Part shown: positions 35,038 through 43,381 of the stretch, piece after piece
How positions within the stretch are numbered: the first letter of the stretch is position 1
Layout: each line of letters starts with the position of its first letter
Assembly: GCF_001730295.1 (NCBI RefSeq)
Contig: NZ_MIKA01000023.1
Coordinates: 124,001 to 188,000, forward strand
Direction: 5' to 3'
DNA: 64,000 bases
Source: Enterococcus plantarum
GTDB lineage: Bacteria > Bacillota > Bacilli > Lactobacillales > Enterococcaceae
The notes under the pieces: model-generated
Database searches by the model: none
What the model saw: only the letters and a program-made list of their open reading frames with translations
What the model was told of the DNA's origin: nothing
Made by a program: the position numbers and the translations under genes

Positions 35038-36042
35038 CTACTCTTCCCCCTTTTTAAATAAGTCCAATGGATTCATCGTTACTAAGATCGCACCGATCAC
35101 AATAATAACTGAACCTATCACCATTGTTGGTGTTAATGTCTGTCCTAAGAAAATAACACTAAACAGCACACCCCAAAATGCATACGTAACATTCAAAGAC
35201 ATGCCAATCGCTGTACCAACCATCGCATTGGCTTTGTACCATGTTAAAAACGAAACCGCAGCACTTAATCCAGACAAAACTAACCACAAGACAGGTGTTA
35301 CGGCTGCTAGAGTGCCAAATAGTAAATTAAATGCACCAACAGCTGGAACAACAATGATCAAAACAACGAGCCCTGAGATCAATTGACGTAAATTGACAGC
35401 AACATCCGTATCGATCATCGCTCCTCCAAAACTTGAAAAGACACCTTCTAACCCCCAAGCAATCGCTGCAATAAGTGCACAGATAATTCCTAATGTAAAA
35501 TTGGGTGCTCCTTCTGGTTTCACTAAATTAATAGTGATAGCCCCAGCTACGACGACGACCATTCCTAATACGATTCGTGCCGTTGGTTTTTGCTTAAGAA
35601 AAATCCAAGAAAATAAAGCGCCAAACAAACTACATGTCGCTGAAATAGGAATCGCATACGCTCCAGCCATTGCTAATCCAACAAGATAGGCACCATTAGC
35701 AATTGGTCCTCCCAAAAGAAAACCAATCACTAACAATTTACCCGGCTTAGTCTGAAGTGTTCTCGTTAGTTCTTTCAATCTGCCGTGTTTTGCGTTATAA
35801 AATAAAAGAAATATCCCTGCAAAAAAATCATTTAAACCAGAACAGACAAACGGTGCCGCTAGAAATCCTGCTGCACTAATAAGTGGGTCATAACCACTCG
35901 CTACAACAACAAGTGTTGAATAGATGCCATACGTAATCCCTGAAATAATCCCATTACTGATTCCTTTCACTCGAAATCCCTTTTTAGCGTCCTCCATCTT
36001 AACATCTGCACTTACACAAGAAATATTTTTTCCACTTTCCAT
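35038..36042 (-). CDS. DMT-superfamily (EamA-like) permease of the cut operon
   Basis: This 334-aa protein has ten membrane helices in two EamA repeats, with the typical ends of repeat 1 (SATCSLFGALFSWIFLKQKP) and repeat 2 (LNVTYAFWGVLFSVIFLGQ). DMT permeases carry small metabolites and drugs. Position in the operon suggests choline uptake or export of trimethylamine or another product. No sequence feature decides this. The N-terminal 25 residues are soluble and Lys-rich. AAGGGG precedes the start. Confidence 0.85.
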   Translation of the reverse strand: MESGKNISCVSADVKMEDAKKGFRVKGISNGIISGITYGIYSTLVVVASGYDPLISAAGFLAAPFVCSGLNDFFAGIFLLFYNAKHGRLKELTRTLQTKPGKLLVIGFLLGGPIANGAYLVGLAMAGAYAIPISATCSLFGALFSWIFLKQKPTARIVLGMVVVVAGAITINLVKPEGAPNFTLGIICALIAAIAWGLEGVFSSFGGAMIDTDVAVNLRQLISGLVVLIIVVPAVGAFNLLFGTLAAVTPVLWLVLSGLSAAVSFLTWYKANAMVGTAIGMSLNVTYAFWGVLFSVIFLGQTLTPTMVIGSVIIVIGAILVTMNPLDLFKKGEE

Positions 36043-36071
36043 GTCTATTTCCCCTTAATCATTATTTTCAA

Positions 36072-36347
36072 TTATCTATTTGGTAGAATACCTTCTACTT
36101 CACTATGTGGACGCGGGATTACATGAACTGATAATAATTCACCAACACGTTCTGCAGCTGCTGCCCCGGCATCCGTTGCGGCTTTAACAGCACCTACATC
36201 GCCTCTAACCATTACAGTTACAATGCCGCCACCCACAAATTCTTTTCCAATCAGTGAAACATTTGCTGCTTTTACCATCGCATCTGCTGCTTCGATTGAT
36301 CCGATCATTCCTTTTGTTTCCACCATTCCTAATGCATCATGTTTCAT
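36072..36347 (-). CDS. BMC-H shell protein (first gene of the cut operon)
   Basis: A 91-aa BMC domain almost identical to the last gene of the operon (21303-21584), with the same [12 protein letters not shown] pore segment and [11 protein letters not shown] tail. It is first after the MerR-type promoter and likely the most abundant facet protein. AGAGGAAG precedes the start. Confidence 0.96.
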   Translation of the reverse strand: MKHDALGMVETKGMIGSIEAADAMVKAANVSLIGKEFVGGGIVTVMVRGDVGAVKAATDAGAAAAERVGELLSVHVIPRPHSEVEGILPNR

Positions 36348-36400
36348 ATTGTTCTTCCTCTCATTTTTGATTTAAAAAACGCTTTCTTTTTGACAAATTC

Positions 36401-36432
36401 ATAATATTCGATACCCCTAAGGGCGTAGTCAA
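36401..36432 (-). promoter_or_regulatory. MerR-type promoter of the cut operon (20-bp spacer)
   Basis: Minus strand TTGACT (36427-36432) and TATTAT (36401-36406) are separated by 20 bp, and the spacer holds the dyad CCCTTAGGG. Long spacers with a dyad are typical of promoters activated by MerR-family proteins, and a MerR-family gene lies just upstream. A 17-bp alternative (-10 GAATAT) is weaker. Confidence 0.72.
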
Positions 36433-36472
36433 TCTATTTTTTATTTTTTTTTTGGTATGTAACACAGTTCAC

Positions 36473-36488
36473 TCTGTACTAGTACAGA
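36473..36488. promoter_or_regulatory. 16-bp perfect palindrome upstream of the cut promoter
   Basis: TCTGTACTAGTACAGA is a perfect inverted repeat centred about 48 bp upstream of the -35 element. It could be a binding site for a second regulator. Its partner is unknown. A weak Fur-like match (AATTGAGAATCATT) lies further upstream at 36512-36525. Confidence 0.55.
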
Positions 36489-36770
36489 AGGGATTCTTAA
36501 TTGGATTTTCTAATTGAGAATCATTGAGAAAAACAGCGCTAAATCGGCTCTTTAATAAGAGCTGATAATTATTCTTATTCTAATTCGTACTTTTAGTAAG
36601 CATTTTTTTGTAGTACACTACATGATCATTTTTTCACATGAAGAAACACTTGCTGTTCTCCAATCATGCCATTACGTACTCTCTTTCGAATAGACTGAAA
36701 AAATAAATAACGATTTTAGGTATTGAAAAACCACTATTGAAAGCTCTATTGAATCTTTTAATAACGCCTA

Positions 36771-36798
36771 AAAAGGTTCCCCTTTAGGGGAACCTTTT
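36771..36798 (-). terminator. Second terminator hairpin after merR
   Basis: AAAAGGTTCCCC / GGGGAACCTTTT stem with a 4-nt loop, followed on the minus strand by a T run. Placed in tandem with the terminator at 36811-36850, it should insulate the cut promoter. It is symmetric and may work in both directions. Confidence 0.75.
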
Positions 36799-36810
36799 GT
36801 ATTTCCTTAC

Positions 36811-36850
36811 AAAAAAAAGGAGTCACAATCCAAATGGATCGCTTACTCCT
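36811..36850 (-). terminator. Rho-independent terminator of the merR gene
   Basis: AGGAGT...ATCC / GGAT...ACTCCT stem followed by TTTTTTTT on the minus strand, beginning 9 bp after the merR stop. Confidence 0.85.
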
Positions 36851-36858
36851 CCTCTAGC

Positions 36859-37716
36859 CTAACATCTAATTTTTTCGGCTGGTATCAATAGTTCAACAAC
36901 AAACTTATCGACATTCATAGTCGACCAATAATCAATGACATACCGTTGAAACACTTCGTTTTTACAGCGGTAATGATTTGCTTTTGCCCACGCTTTCATT
37001 TTTTTATATTGTTGACCGATATTGGCCAAATCACCGAAATGATAGCTAGATAAAAACATCTGTCCACCAATCATTCTCTTTGGCATATTCATATTTTGCG
37101 CATGAATCGGCTTTTGCATGATCATCATTTTTGAACAGTGAAAGTCCTCTTCTCCACAATCTTCAAACCGTAAAATAACTGGTCCTGTGATTGCACATTT
37201 TTGTTCTTCTAAATAGTTTACCCAAGGAATATTGATGACGGCATCCATATAATTTTGACTAAATTCTTGCTCTAAAAATACATAGTTTTCTTGCTCGAAG
37301 TATTTAACATTGACACTTCGCATGCTATTTTCGCTCGCAATCGTTCCTTCTCTAATCAAACCCAACCAATCTGATACAGCAGTAAAACTATCAAAAATTC
37401 GTTGCTCTTCAAGTTTTAGTTCTTCTAGCTTCGTCAAAAACATCGTTTCGTGATAAAAATAATCCCCTGACTGTTGAACCCCTTTCATTTCCTGTAATTT
37501 AAACCCCATTTGTTTATAATACTTGATTACAGGTATGCTGTTCATTGTTTCTTCCGTATAGTACCGATAACCATTATCCAGACTGACATGATCCGGTTTC
37601 AACAAGCCTAGTTGCTCATAAAAACGTAACGTTTTGCGGGAAACATTACATAATTTAGCAACTTCACCAATAGAGTACATTTGATTAGTCTTTTTAGATA
37701 GTTTAGTAGTATTCAT
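36859..37716 (-). CDS. MerR-family regulator of the cut locus
   Basis: This 285-aa protein has a MerR DNA-binding domain (about 14-85, with YSIGEVAKLCNVSRKTLRFY and DNGYRYYTEE), a coiled dimerisation helix, and a C-terminal effector domain of about 150 residues that resembles the GyrI-like ligand-binding fold of BmrR/TipA-type regulators. It is probably the choline- or pathway-responsive activator of the cut operon downstream, as its position and the 20-bp spacer suggest. GGAGA lies 7 bp before the start. Its end is marked by two terminators. Confidence 0.92.
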   Translation of the reverse strand: MNTTKLSKKTNQMYSIGEVAKLCNVSRKTLRFYEQLGLLKPDHVSLDNGYRYYTEETMNSIPVIKYYKQMGFKLQEMKGVQQSGDYFYHETMFLTKLEELKLEEQRIFDSFTAVSDWLGLIREGTIASENSMRSVNVKYFEQENYVFLEQEFSQNYMDAVINIPWVNYLEEQKCAITGPVILRFEDCGEEDFHCSKMMIMQKPIHAQNMNMPKRMIGGQMFLSSYHFGDLANIGQQYKKMKAWAKANHYRCKNEVFQRYVIDYWSTMNVDKFVVELLIPAEKIRC

Positions 37717-37908
37717 TAGACATCTCCATTACTCGCAACCACTTATATTATTGAGAATATCTGCACAATTGTCAAGTGAATTTCGAGGTTATTGGTATTT
37801 TATTTTTTTGTAAACTCATCATCACTATCGTTGAATATACTGGTACAATTTATGAAACTAGCCTATTTAGTTAATGTAAAAAAGATATAGCTATTGACGA
37901 TCCCATTT
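37717..37908. other. Intergenic region upstream of merR
   Basis: A+T-rich sequence with the probable merR promoter. No gene or repeat is supported. Confidence 0.4.
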
Positions 37909-38049
37909 CTATTCCTTTCTTTCACTCTTTTTAGATACGTAATGTGCTACTAATAAAAAATCAATCGATTGATAGAGACGCCTAAGTAGATAATTTCCTT
38001 TTCCGCCGATCCGTGTTAAGAACGACATAGCAGTTTCTTTATAGGTCAT
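37909..38049 (-). CDS. Small unrecognised protein, 46 aa
   Basis: ATG at 38049 follows AAGGAG at a good distance and reads MTYKETAMSFLTRIGGKGNY with a basic C terminus (SKKSERKE). It is coupled to the tiny hydrophobic ORF just upstream by a TGATG overlap. A central stretch (LYQSIDFLLVAHYV) is amphipathic. I do not know a family. It could be a membrane-active peptide, a bacteriocin-like gene, or a relic. Confidence 0.45.
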   Translation of the reverse strand: MTYKETAMSFLTRIGGKGNYLLRRLYQSIDFLLVAHYVSKKSERKE

Positions 38050-38117
38050 CACTTTTTCTCCTTCATAATTAGCCAAATTCTAAGCAAAAGATACACAGAA
38101 ACTAAATAAACACTCAT
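38049..38117 (-). CDS. Tiny hydrophobic peptide, 22 aa
   Basis: MSVYLVSVYLLLRIWLIMKE plus two Lys forms a single transmembrane helix with a basic tail. GGAG lies 10 bp upstream. Its stop overlaps the start of the 46-aa ORF. Because it is very short the call rests on the hydrophobic pattern and coupling. Confidence 0.35.
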   Translation of the reverse strand: MSVYLVSVYLLLRIWLIMKEKK

Positions 38118-38433
38118 CAGAATTAAACTCCATCTGTTGAAAAATGCTTTATTTAGGTCCTGCCTGCATTAACAGTCACATGCCTATTATTAATTATTCT
38201 AAAGATATTATTTTTTGAGGAAACGTAACAATATAAAGTAATTTACACTCTAATTATATACTTATAAACACATTGATTCAGATTATTCAAATGTACAACA
38301 CATAATTCAAATCTTAATTCAACGAGGTCTTGCCAAGTAAGCTGCAGAAACCTCGTTAAATTGATCACTAAAAAATAATTTAGTTATTTTAAATAGTTAT
38401 TCAATATTTTCTTATAAATATATGTTATTATTT
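38118..38433. other. Intergenic region downstream of the endolysin gene
   Basis: No gene is supported. An inverted repeat TTCAACGAGGT / ACCTCGTTAAA (about 38318-38362) could be a weak terminator for the endolysin gene, but it lacks a clear T run. Confidence 0.45.
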
Positions 38434-39757
38434 TCACTTCGTAACATCCCAGTCATAAACCCAGGTTTGCCATCCATTTGCAGCTTCCGAATAAACTAAC
38501 AATGTATTCCCATTTCTAATTTTGACTAAAAATGATCGAGTTGTTTTATTCTCAATAACGATTGCATCACCATTTACCCAATGCGTAGCAGACGCTTTAA
38601 GTTTTACATAATCGCCTCGTTTGAATTGATTATTTGGAGCTTTCTCTGCTTCTGAAACTTTGATCCAGCCATGAATTGTTGCATCTTCTTGTGATTGGAT
38701 GCGAATTGTATTGTCCCTATTTCTTTGTAAAACATTATATACGCTATTGTATTCATTCAACTTGATCGTCACATTTGAACTGACTCCTTTGTAATTTTTC
38801 CATTTCGTTGCAAATTGTCCAAACGTGACTTTTTCATTTGCTTGAATATTATTTGGATTACCATACGAGCCCGTTTTACTTACTTTAAATTTACTTACTA
38901 AAATACAGTCCCAATCATATGTCCAAACTTCCCATCCACCTGCAGAATCAGCGTATAAAAGCAATTGGTTCCCTTTACGTGCTTTTACATGGAATATACG
39001 TGTCGTTTTGTTATCAATATTGATCGCATTTCCATTGACCCAATGACTTGCTTGTGGGCGAAGTTTTACAACATCATTTCGTTCAATACTGTTGTTTGAA
39101 GCAAGTTGAATATCTCGTTCATAAACATTTCCCCCCCATGAATTATCCATCATGCGAATATAAATTGTACCATCATCATTTAAGCGATTTACTCGGAAAT
39201 TTCGAACCATACTGAAAAAACCAATTTTTGTACCACCTACCCAATTCATTGCGATGTTAGTAAAGGTCACAATTTCCCCTACCTTAAATTTTTTAGAAGG
39301 TGTTGGTTTTGGTGGGCGTGTGGCAGTTGCTGATCTGTATACTGTAATCGGTGGTTGACCATTCGCAATCCAAATATTATTATGCGGATTTGTTGTAATA
39401 CCGTTATATCCAAAGTTACAGTGAAGAATATTTGCTGAACTATCAACAAAAATCCCAGTATGTCCGTATTCCCCACCAGATGCTCCCCGAGTTCCCCAAA
39501 TAAAAATATCTCCTCTTTGCACTTCAAAAACACCATTTGTCTTTGGAATTTGTTTCCAATTATTTCGTTCTAAATCACCAAACAAAGTATCTGTATTTCC
39601 CATACTTCCATCAGGTAAAAAAACCACCAGCTCTTAGCGAAAAGTAAACTGCTGAACTACAATCATAACTATTCGGTCCTAGACGACTGGTCATACTGTA
39701 AGAAACCTTTCCTTCTCTATCTTTCATCCATTTAATCATTGTTTCAATATTTCCCAT
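38434..39757 (-). pseudogene. Phage-type peptidoglycan hydrolase split by a frameshift
   Basis: ATG at 39757 follows AGGAGG and starts MGNIETMIKWMKDREGKVSY. The frame runs into a stop just after RAGGFFT, at an A7 run (39617-39623). Removing one base continues into LPDGSMGNTDTLFGDLERNN. Together they give an Amidase_5/NlpC-P60-like catalytic domain (Cys in SYDCSSAVYF, His in GEYGHTGIFVD) of about 140 residues, then at least two copies of a roughly 85-residue module (RNDVVKLRPQASHWVNGNAI and KRGDYVKLKASATHWVNGDA), probably wall-binding. It is a solitary gene with no phage neighbours. The 397-aa downstream frame alone lacks the catalytic Cys. Confidence 0.85.
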
Positions 39758-39937
39758 TATTAATTCCTCCTGTTTCAAATTAGTTAACGGCGCCATTAAC
39801 TCGATTACATTTTAACGAACTTAAAGAGTTAAAAACCATCCATTTACTCCTAAACATCTGTCTAAATACTTTCTTATTACTTTTTTGAATTTTAAAGTCT
39901 TAAAAAGTAAATGAATATAAAAAAGAGCTAATCAATC
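39758..39937. other. Intergenic region upstream of the endolysin gene
   Basis: No gene seen. It should contain the endolysin promoter. Confidence 0.4.
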
Positions 39938-40210
39938 ATGAAAATTTCACAACAATTGATCCAGCTCAAACAGCAATATTCAACTTTATCGAGGCATATA
40001 AAAAGACAAAACTCTACTACATTTCAGTTATAAAAAAATGATCTACAAACTTAATGCCAGCAAAAACTGGAAGTACAACAAATCCACCAAATGTTTGAAA
40101 TAAAACTAGTTCTAAAAAAACTAATTAGCTCTGAACCGATATTCAAAACAAATAACGCTGTAAGAGTGTCTAAAAATCGCACGTCTCGATGGACTACATG
40201 TAAATTTTGA
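39938..40210 (+). pseudogene. Possible gene remnant with several stops
   Basis: From the ATG at 39938 one frame of 91 codons reads coding-like sequence (MKISQQLIQLKQQYSTLSRH; later KLEVQQIHQMFEIKLVLKKL) broken by three TAA/TGA codons. It could be the residue of an integrase- or regulator-like gene. I cannot name it, and chance is not excluded. Confidence 0.3.
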
Positions 40211-40321
40211 AGGAAATATATTTAAACTGTTCAGTGTCTTCTTTCGATTTAAAAATGTCTGGTCGACGTCAGCGAATAGACAATAGATACCTGATTGACT
40301 TAATAACTTAACTACCCACCC

Positions 40322-40858
40322 TTAATTATCGTCCACTCCACCTTGGTCGGGCAAACTACTATCAATCCCAATAAAGCTTTTCACTTCATTTGGATACTCA
40401 TTGATATAAGCAAGTGAATAAACACCAGAAATAGAATGTCCTACTAAGTGATACGAGCTGATATTCAACTGCTTCAACGCCTGATGAAGCTCACTCGTTA
40501 CATTCTCAATTGAACGTACTTTATCCGTGTCATCACTTAACCCATAGCCGAATGGTTCCACCATGACGACCTGATATTCTTTTGATAACTCATTCACTAG
40601 CGGTTGAAAAGCAAGTACAGGAGAACTTGTTAGATAACCTGGTAACAACACCATTTTTTCGTCACCTTTCCCAGTCACTTGAACACGTAGAGATTTGTTA
40701 TCCACTTCCACTTCTTGACCATAAGGAATAATTTTTTTAGTTTTGTTTTGTAGTTGTATTTTATTATTTGCGTAAATTCCGACAAAAACAAGAAGCACAA
40801 CCACCAATAAACTTCCGACTAAGATACCTAAAACCCTAACTATTTTTTTCATAGTCAT
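40322..40858 (-). pseudogene. Truncated alpha/beta hydrolase, C-terminal half missing
   Basis: The 178-aa frame is paralogous to the full-length hydrolase next to it: an N-terminal membrane helix, then a hydrolase core with MVLLPGYLTSSPVLAFQPLV and the nucleophile elbow VGHSISGVY. It stops after FIGIDSSLPDQGG, where the paralogue continues for about 140 residues that include the catalytic Asp and His. It is therefore probably inactive. It is 3 bp after its paralogue, so the pair probably arose by tandem duplication. Confidence 0.8.
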
Positions 40859-40861
40859 TCC

Positions 40862-41827
40862 TCAAATCTGTCCGTTTTTCAAAAAATTGGTTGTTTCTTT
40901 TACGATTGTTTCCATTTGTGTGTGGTGTAAATAATGGGCACCTAGCAATTGAATCCATTCTCCTTTATCTAACTCTCTCACCTGATCTTGATGCATCTCA
41001 AGCCAATTTTTTTGATTCCTATCATTATCTGCAACAAATAATAAAACCGGCATATTTTTTGGATACGTTAAGCCACGAGAATCAGTGAAGCTATTCCTTA
41101 ATTCTTGAAGCTCATCTTTCATCGCAGGACTACTCATGTTCTTCATCGTCAATAACTTAATCTGTTCAAAGTCAGGGTTATCTTGACTCACGCCTAAACC
41201 CGTTTCTGGGCTAACTTTGATCAACGCTCGAAAAACACCTGCCGTTTTTAAGAAGTCAAAGACTGACATATCAACACCCGGCCAAGGCTGTTCTGGTGTG
41301 CTAGAATCAATTCCCACAAAGCCTTCCATTTCATTTGGGTAAACTCGGGCATAATTCACCGCATAAAGACCTGCAATCGAGTGTCCCATCAACGTGTACT
41401 TAGAAATATTTAATTCTTTGGCTACTTGATGGATTTCTTCTACAATATTTTCAACGCTACGACGTCGATTCGTTTGGCTACTTAATCCATAGCCAAATGG
41501 CTCAATCGTAACCACACGATACTCTTTCTTCAACTCCTCGATCATCGGTTTAAAATCTAAATAAGGACTGGCTGTTCCTTGCCCTGGTAAAAGTAAAATC
41601 GTTTTCTTTCCTTTACCTTCATCGACAATGTTTATCTCACCATCAAAGACTTTTAATTTCTCACCATAAGACTCAATTCGTTTTGCTTCACTTTTTAAAC
41701 TTATCTGGTGAATCGTAAAGGTAATTACTAAGGACACAATAAGGATGGTGATTATACCTAAGATTACTTTGCCAAGTCCTTTTAATAGTCTGACACCTAG
41801 TGATTTAGTTTTCAGTTGTTTGGTCAT
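40862..41827 (-). CDS. Membrane-anchored alpha/beta hydrolase
   Basis: This 321-aa protein has an N-terminal helix (about 16-38) and an alpha/beta hydrolase fold: oxyanion-hole segment LLPGQGTASPYLDF, nucleophile Ser in MGHSIAGLYAV, Asp in LFVADNDRNQ and His in GAHYLHHT. The substrate is unknown. It lies in an operon with the TetR regulator (23-bp overlap), which suggests induction by a small hydrophobic compound. A truncated copy follows. Confidence 0.9.
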   Translation of the reverse strand: MTKQLKTKSLGVRLLKGLGKVILGIITILIVSLVITFTIHQISLKSEAKRIESYGEKLKVFDGEINIVDEGKGKKTILLLPGQGTASPYLDFKPMIEELKKEYRVVTIEPFGYGLSSQTNRRRSVENIVEEIHQVAKELNISKYTLMGHSIAGLYAVNYARVYPNEMEGFVGIDSSTPEQPWPGVDMSVFDFLKTAGVFRALIKVSPETGLGVSQDNPDFEQIKLLTMKNMSSPAMKDELQELRNSFTDSRGLTYPKNMPVLLFVADNDRNQKNWLEMHQDQVRELDKGEWIQLLGAHYLHHTQMETIVKETTNFLKNGQI

Positions 41828-42473
41828 TTAGTTCTGCCGCCTTTATCATAATTTGTTGGTCAAGTTTCTCTAAAAACGTATCACTGATAATTGGCATCCC
41901 AGTATTCTCAAGCATTGTTTTGGCAGCCATTAATTTTTCAAAAAAGGTCTCTACTGTATTTGGAAACAACGCTTGAATAAACCATGTACTTAAAATCAAG
42001 ATCGCTAATTCAGCCATTTGTTTCGGTTGAGCGACTGTGACAGATCCATCTTTATTTCCTTCGATCAAACAGGTTTCTACTAATGGTGCCATGATTTCAT
42101 TCATCGTTCGAATATACATTGAAAAGAATTTAGGATTATCTAATAAGGTAAAACTAAGGATACGAGACTGACTGGCCTCACTATTGAACATCCCTTCAAA
42201 TAACAGAGCCTGAATTTTCTCTAATCCATTTAATTTATCTTTTTCCATAATTGCTGTTAAGGCAGATTCGTTAGGAATAAATCGTCTGACGACGGCATCT
42301 ATGATCTCATCTTTAGATGCATAGTGGTGATAAACGGCTCCTTTGGTTAAACCGTCTAAACCTTTGACGATGTCGGAAATAGATGTTTTTTCGTAGCCTT
42401 TTTCGATAAATAATTGTGTCGAAACATCTAGAATTAATGATTTTGCTTCCTCAGCTGTATATTTTTTAGCCAT
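41805..42473 (-). CDS. TetR-family transcriptional regulator
   Basis: This 222-aa protein has the TetR helix-turn-helix at the N terminus (KAYTAEEAK-type start, TSISDIVKGLDGLTKGAVYHHY). The start at 42473 follows GGAGAG and begins MAKKYTAEEAKSLILD; the longer frame lacks a ribosome-binding site. An inverted repeat between its promoter and start is the likely operator, so it should repress itself and the hydrolase genes. Confidence 0.93.
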   Translation of the reverse strand: MAKKYTAEEAKSLILDVSTQLFIEKGYEKTSISDIVKGLDGLTKGAVYHHYASKDEIIDAVVRRFIPNESALTAIMEKDKLNGLEKIQALLFEGMFNSEASQSRILSFTLLDNPKFFSMYIRTMNEIMAPLVETCLIEGNKDGSVTVAQPKQMAELAILILSTWFIQALFPNTVETFFEKLMAAKTMLENTGMPIISDTFLEKLDQQIMIKAAELNDQTTEN

Positions 42474-42492
42474 TGTGATCTCTCCTTCTGAA

Positions 42493-42544
42493 AAAACATT
42501 CAATCGGTATGTTTTTATCATACGCTATTTTTGAGGAATGTCAA
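42493..42544 (-). promoter_or_regulatory. Promoter and inverted-repeat operator of the tetR operon
   Basis: TTGACA (42539-42544) and TATGAT (42517-42522) with a 16-bp spacer. AAAACAT / ATGTTTT arms (42493-42515) lie just downstream of the expected start of transcription. The repeat is directly visible; TetR binding is inferred. Confidence 0.75.
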
Positions 42545-42595
42545 ATTGTATTGATTTTATACTTTTTTTGGCTTCTTATTGGGTATTTCGAATAC

Positions 42596-42706
42596 TTAAC
42601 GTTCGGTAACGTTTAGTTTTAGTACTTGAGTGATCTCATATAACTCAATATCTAATTGTGGTTCCTTCAATAAAAAATTATCCCATTCTGAAGGCTTTTC
42701 TTTCAT
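42596..42706 (-). pseudogene. Gene fragment, 36 codons
   Basis: MKEKPSEWDNFLLKEPQLDI and onward to TAA reads as the C-terminal end of a small protein. A frame just upstream (SRYESLENDEWFDVI, to about 42760) may be its earlier part after a frameshift. The ending resembles small antitoxin-type proteins in general composition, but I cannot name it. Confidence 0.35.
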
Positions 42707-42829
42707 ATAATCACATCAAACCACTCATCATTCTCCAAACTTTCGTATCTGCTTCCTAAAATTCTACACGACACTTTTTATGTTATTTGAATCTTTTACA
42801 ATCGCTATACTAATTGCTTGAACCATTAG

Positions 42830-42992
42830 TTACATGTCCTTGATTGCATTTTTAGCTACATCATTTCCTGAAACAATTGATTGCTCATCTGCTGTGACTA
42901 ATATATCACTATTTAATGTGTTCAATGCTGAAAAAATTTTCTCTCGTAAGTGCATCAGAAACTGTGCTATTACTACTAATTGCTTCCACCAA
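42830..42992 (-). pseudogene. Gene fragment with frameshift
   Basis: A TTG/GTG with AAAGGAG upstream starts VEAISSNSTVSDALTREN, and after a shift the same strand continues ALNTLNSDILVTADEQSIVS to a TAA at 42830. The pattern suggests a small broken gene. Function not recognised. Confidence 0.35.
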
Positions 42993-43017
42993 ATCAAACT
43001 CCTTTATAAATTTAAAC

Positions 43018-43240
43018 GATTATTTTTAATGATAAGTATGAACTAACATAAGTGTTATCTAATAAAGTTCGGATATGTTTAAAATTATTGGGAATGATTA
43101 TTTCATACATAGACTTTTAATGAAGTTTTTAAAATTAAAAGTTGCGTATTTGTCTGTCAAACTTTCTTAAAAAAATGAATTTTCGTTTTCTTTAACTGCC
43201 AATATCAAACTATTTCTGTCGAATTTATAATATGTAAATA
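43018..43240. other. Intergenic A+T-rich spacer left of the helicase-Mrr cassette
   Basis: No gene or promoter that I can support. Confidence 0.4.
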
Positions 43241-43285
43241 AAAAAGTTGAATAAGTTCTCATTTAGAACATTACTCAACTTTTTG
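43241..43285. repeat. Hairpin repeat, copy 1, left of the helicase-Mrr cassette
   Basis: AAAAAGTTGAATAAGTTCT / AGAACATTACTCAACTTTTT forms a nearly perfect hairpin with flanking A and T runs, so it is also a good bidirectional terminator. A related copy lies at 47866-47912 on the other side of the cassette, with similar sequence (CTGTCGA and ATAAAAAA) to the left of both. Confidence 0.75.
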
Positions 43286-43381
43286 TTTATTCACTTTCTC
43301 ACACTATTAGAGATCGTGTCACTGCTATTTATAATAATAAATTCTTGAATATTTTAGAAAATTTCGAATGATTTAGAGTAA

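Noticed and set aside
36511-36528. Fur box for the cut operon
   Set aside because: AATTGAGAATCATT matches only part of the consensus and lies about 80 bp upstream of the -35 element. Kept only as a weak note.
38434-39757. A prophage around the endolysin
   Set aside because: No holin, structural, integrase or terminase genes are near. The neighbours are a MerR regulator and hydrolases.
42834-43046. 70-codon plus-strand frame
   Set aside because: No ribosome-binding site and it is antisense to gene remnants on the minus strand.
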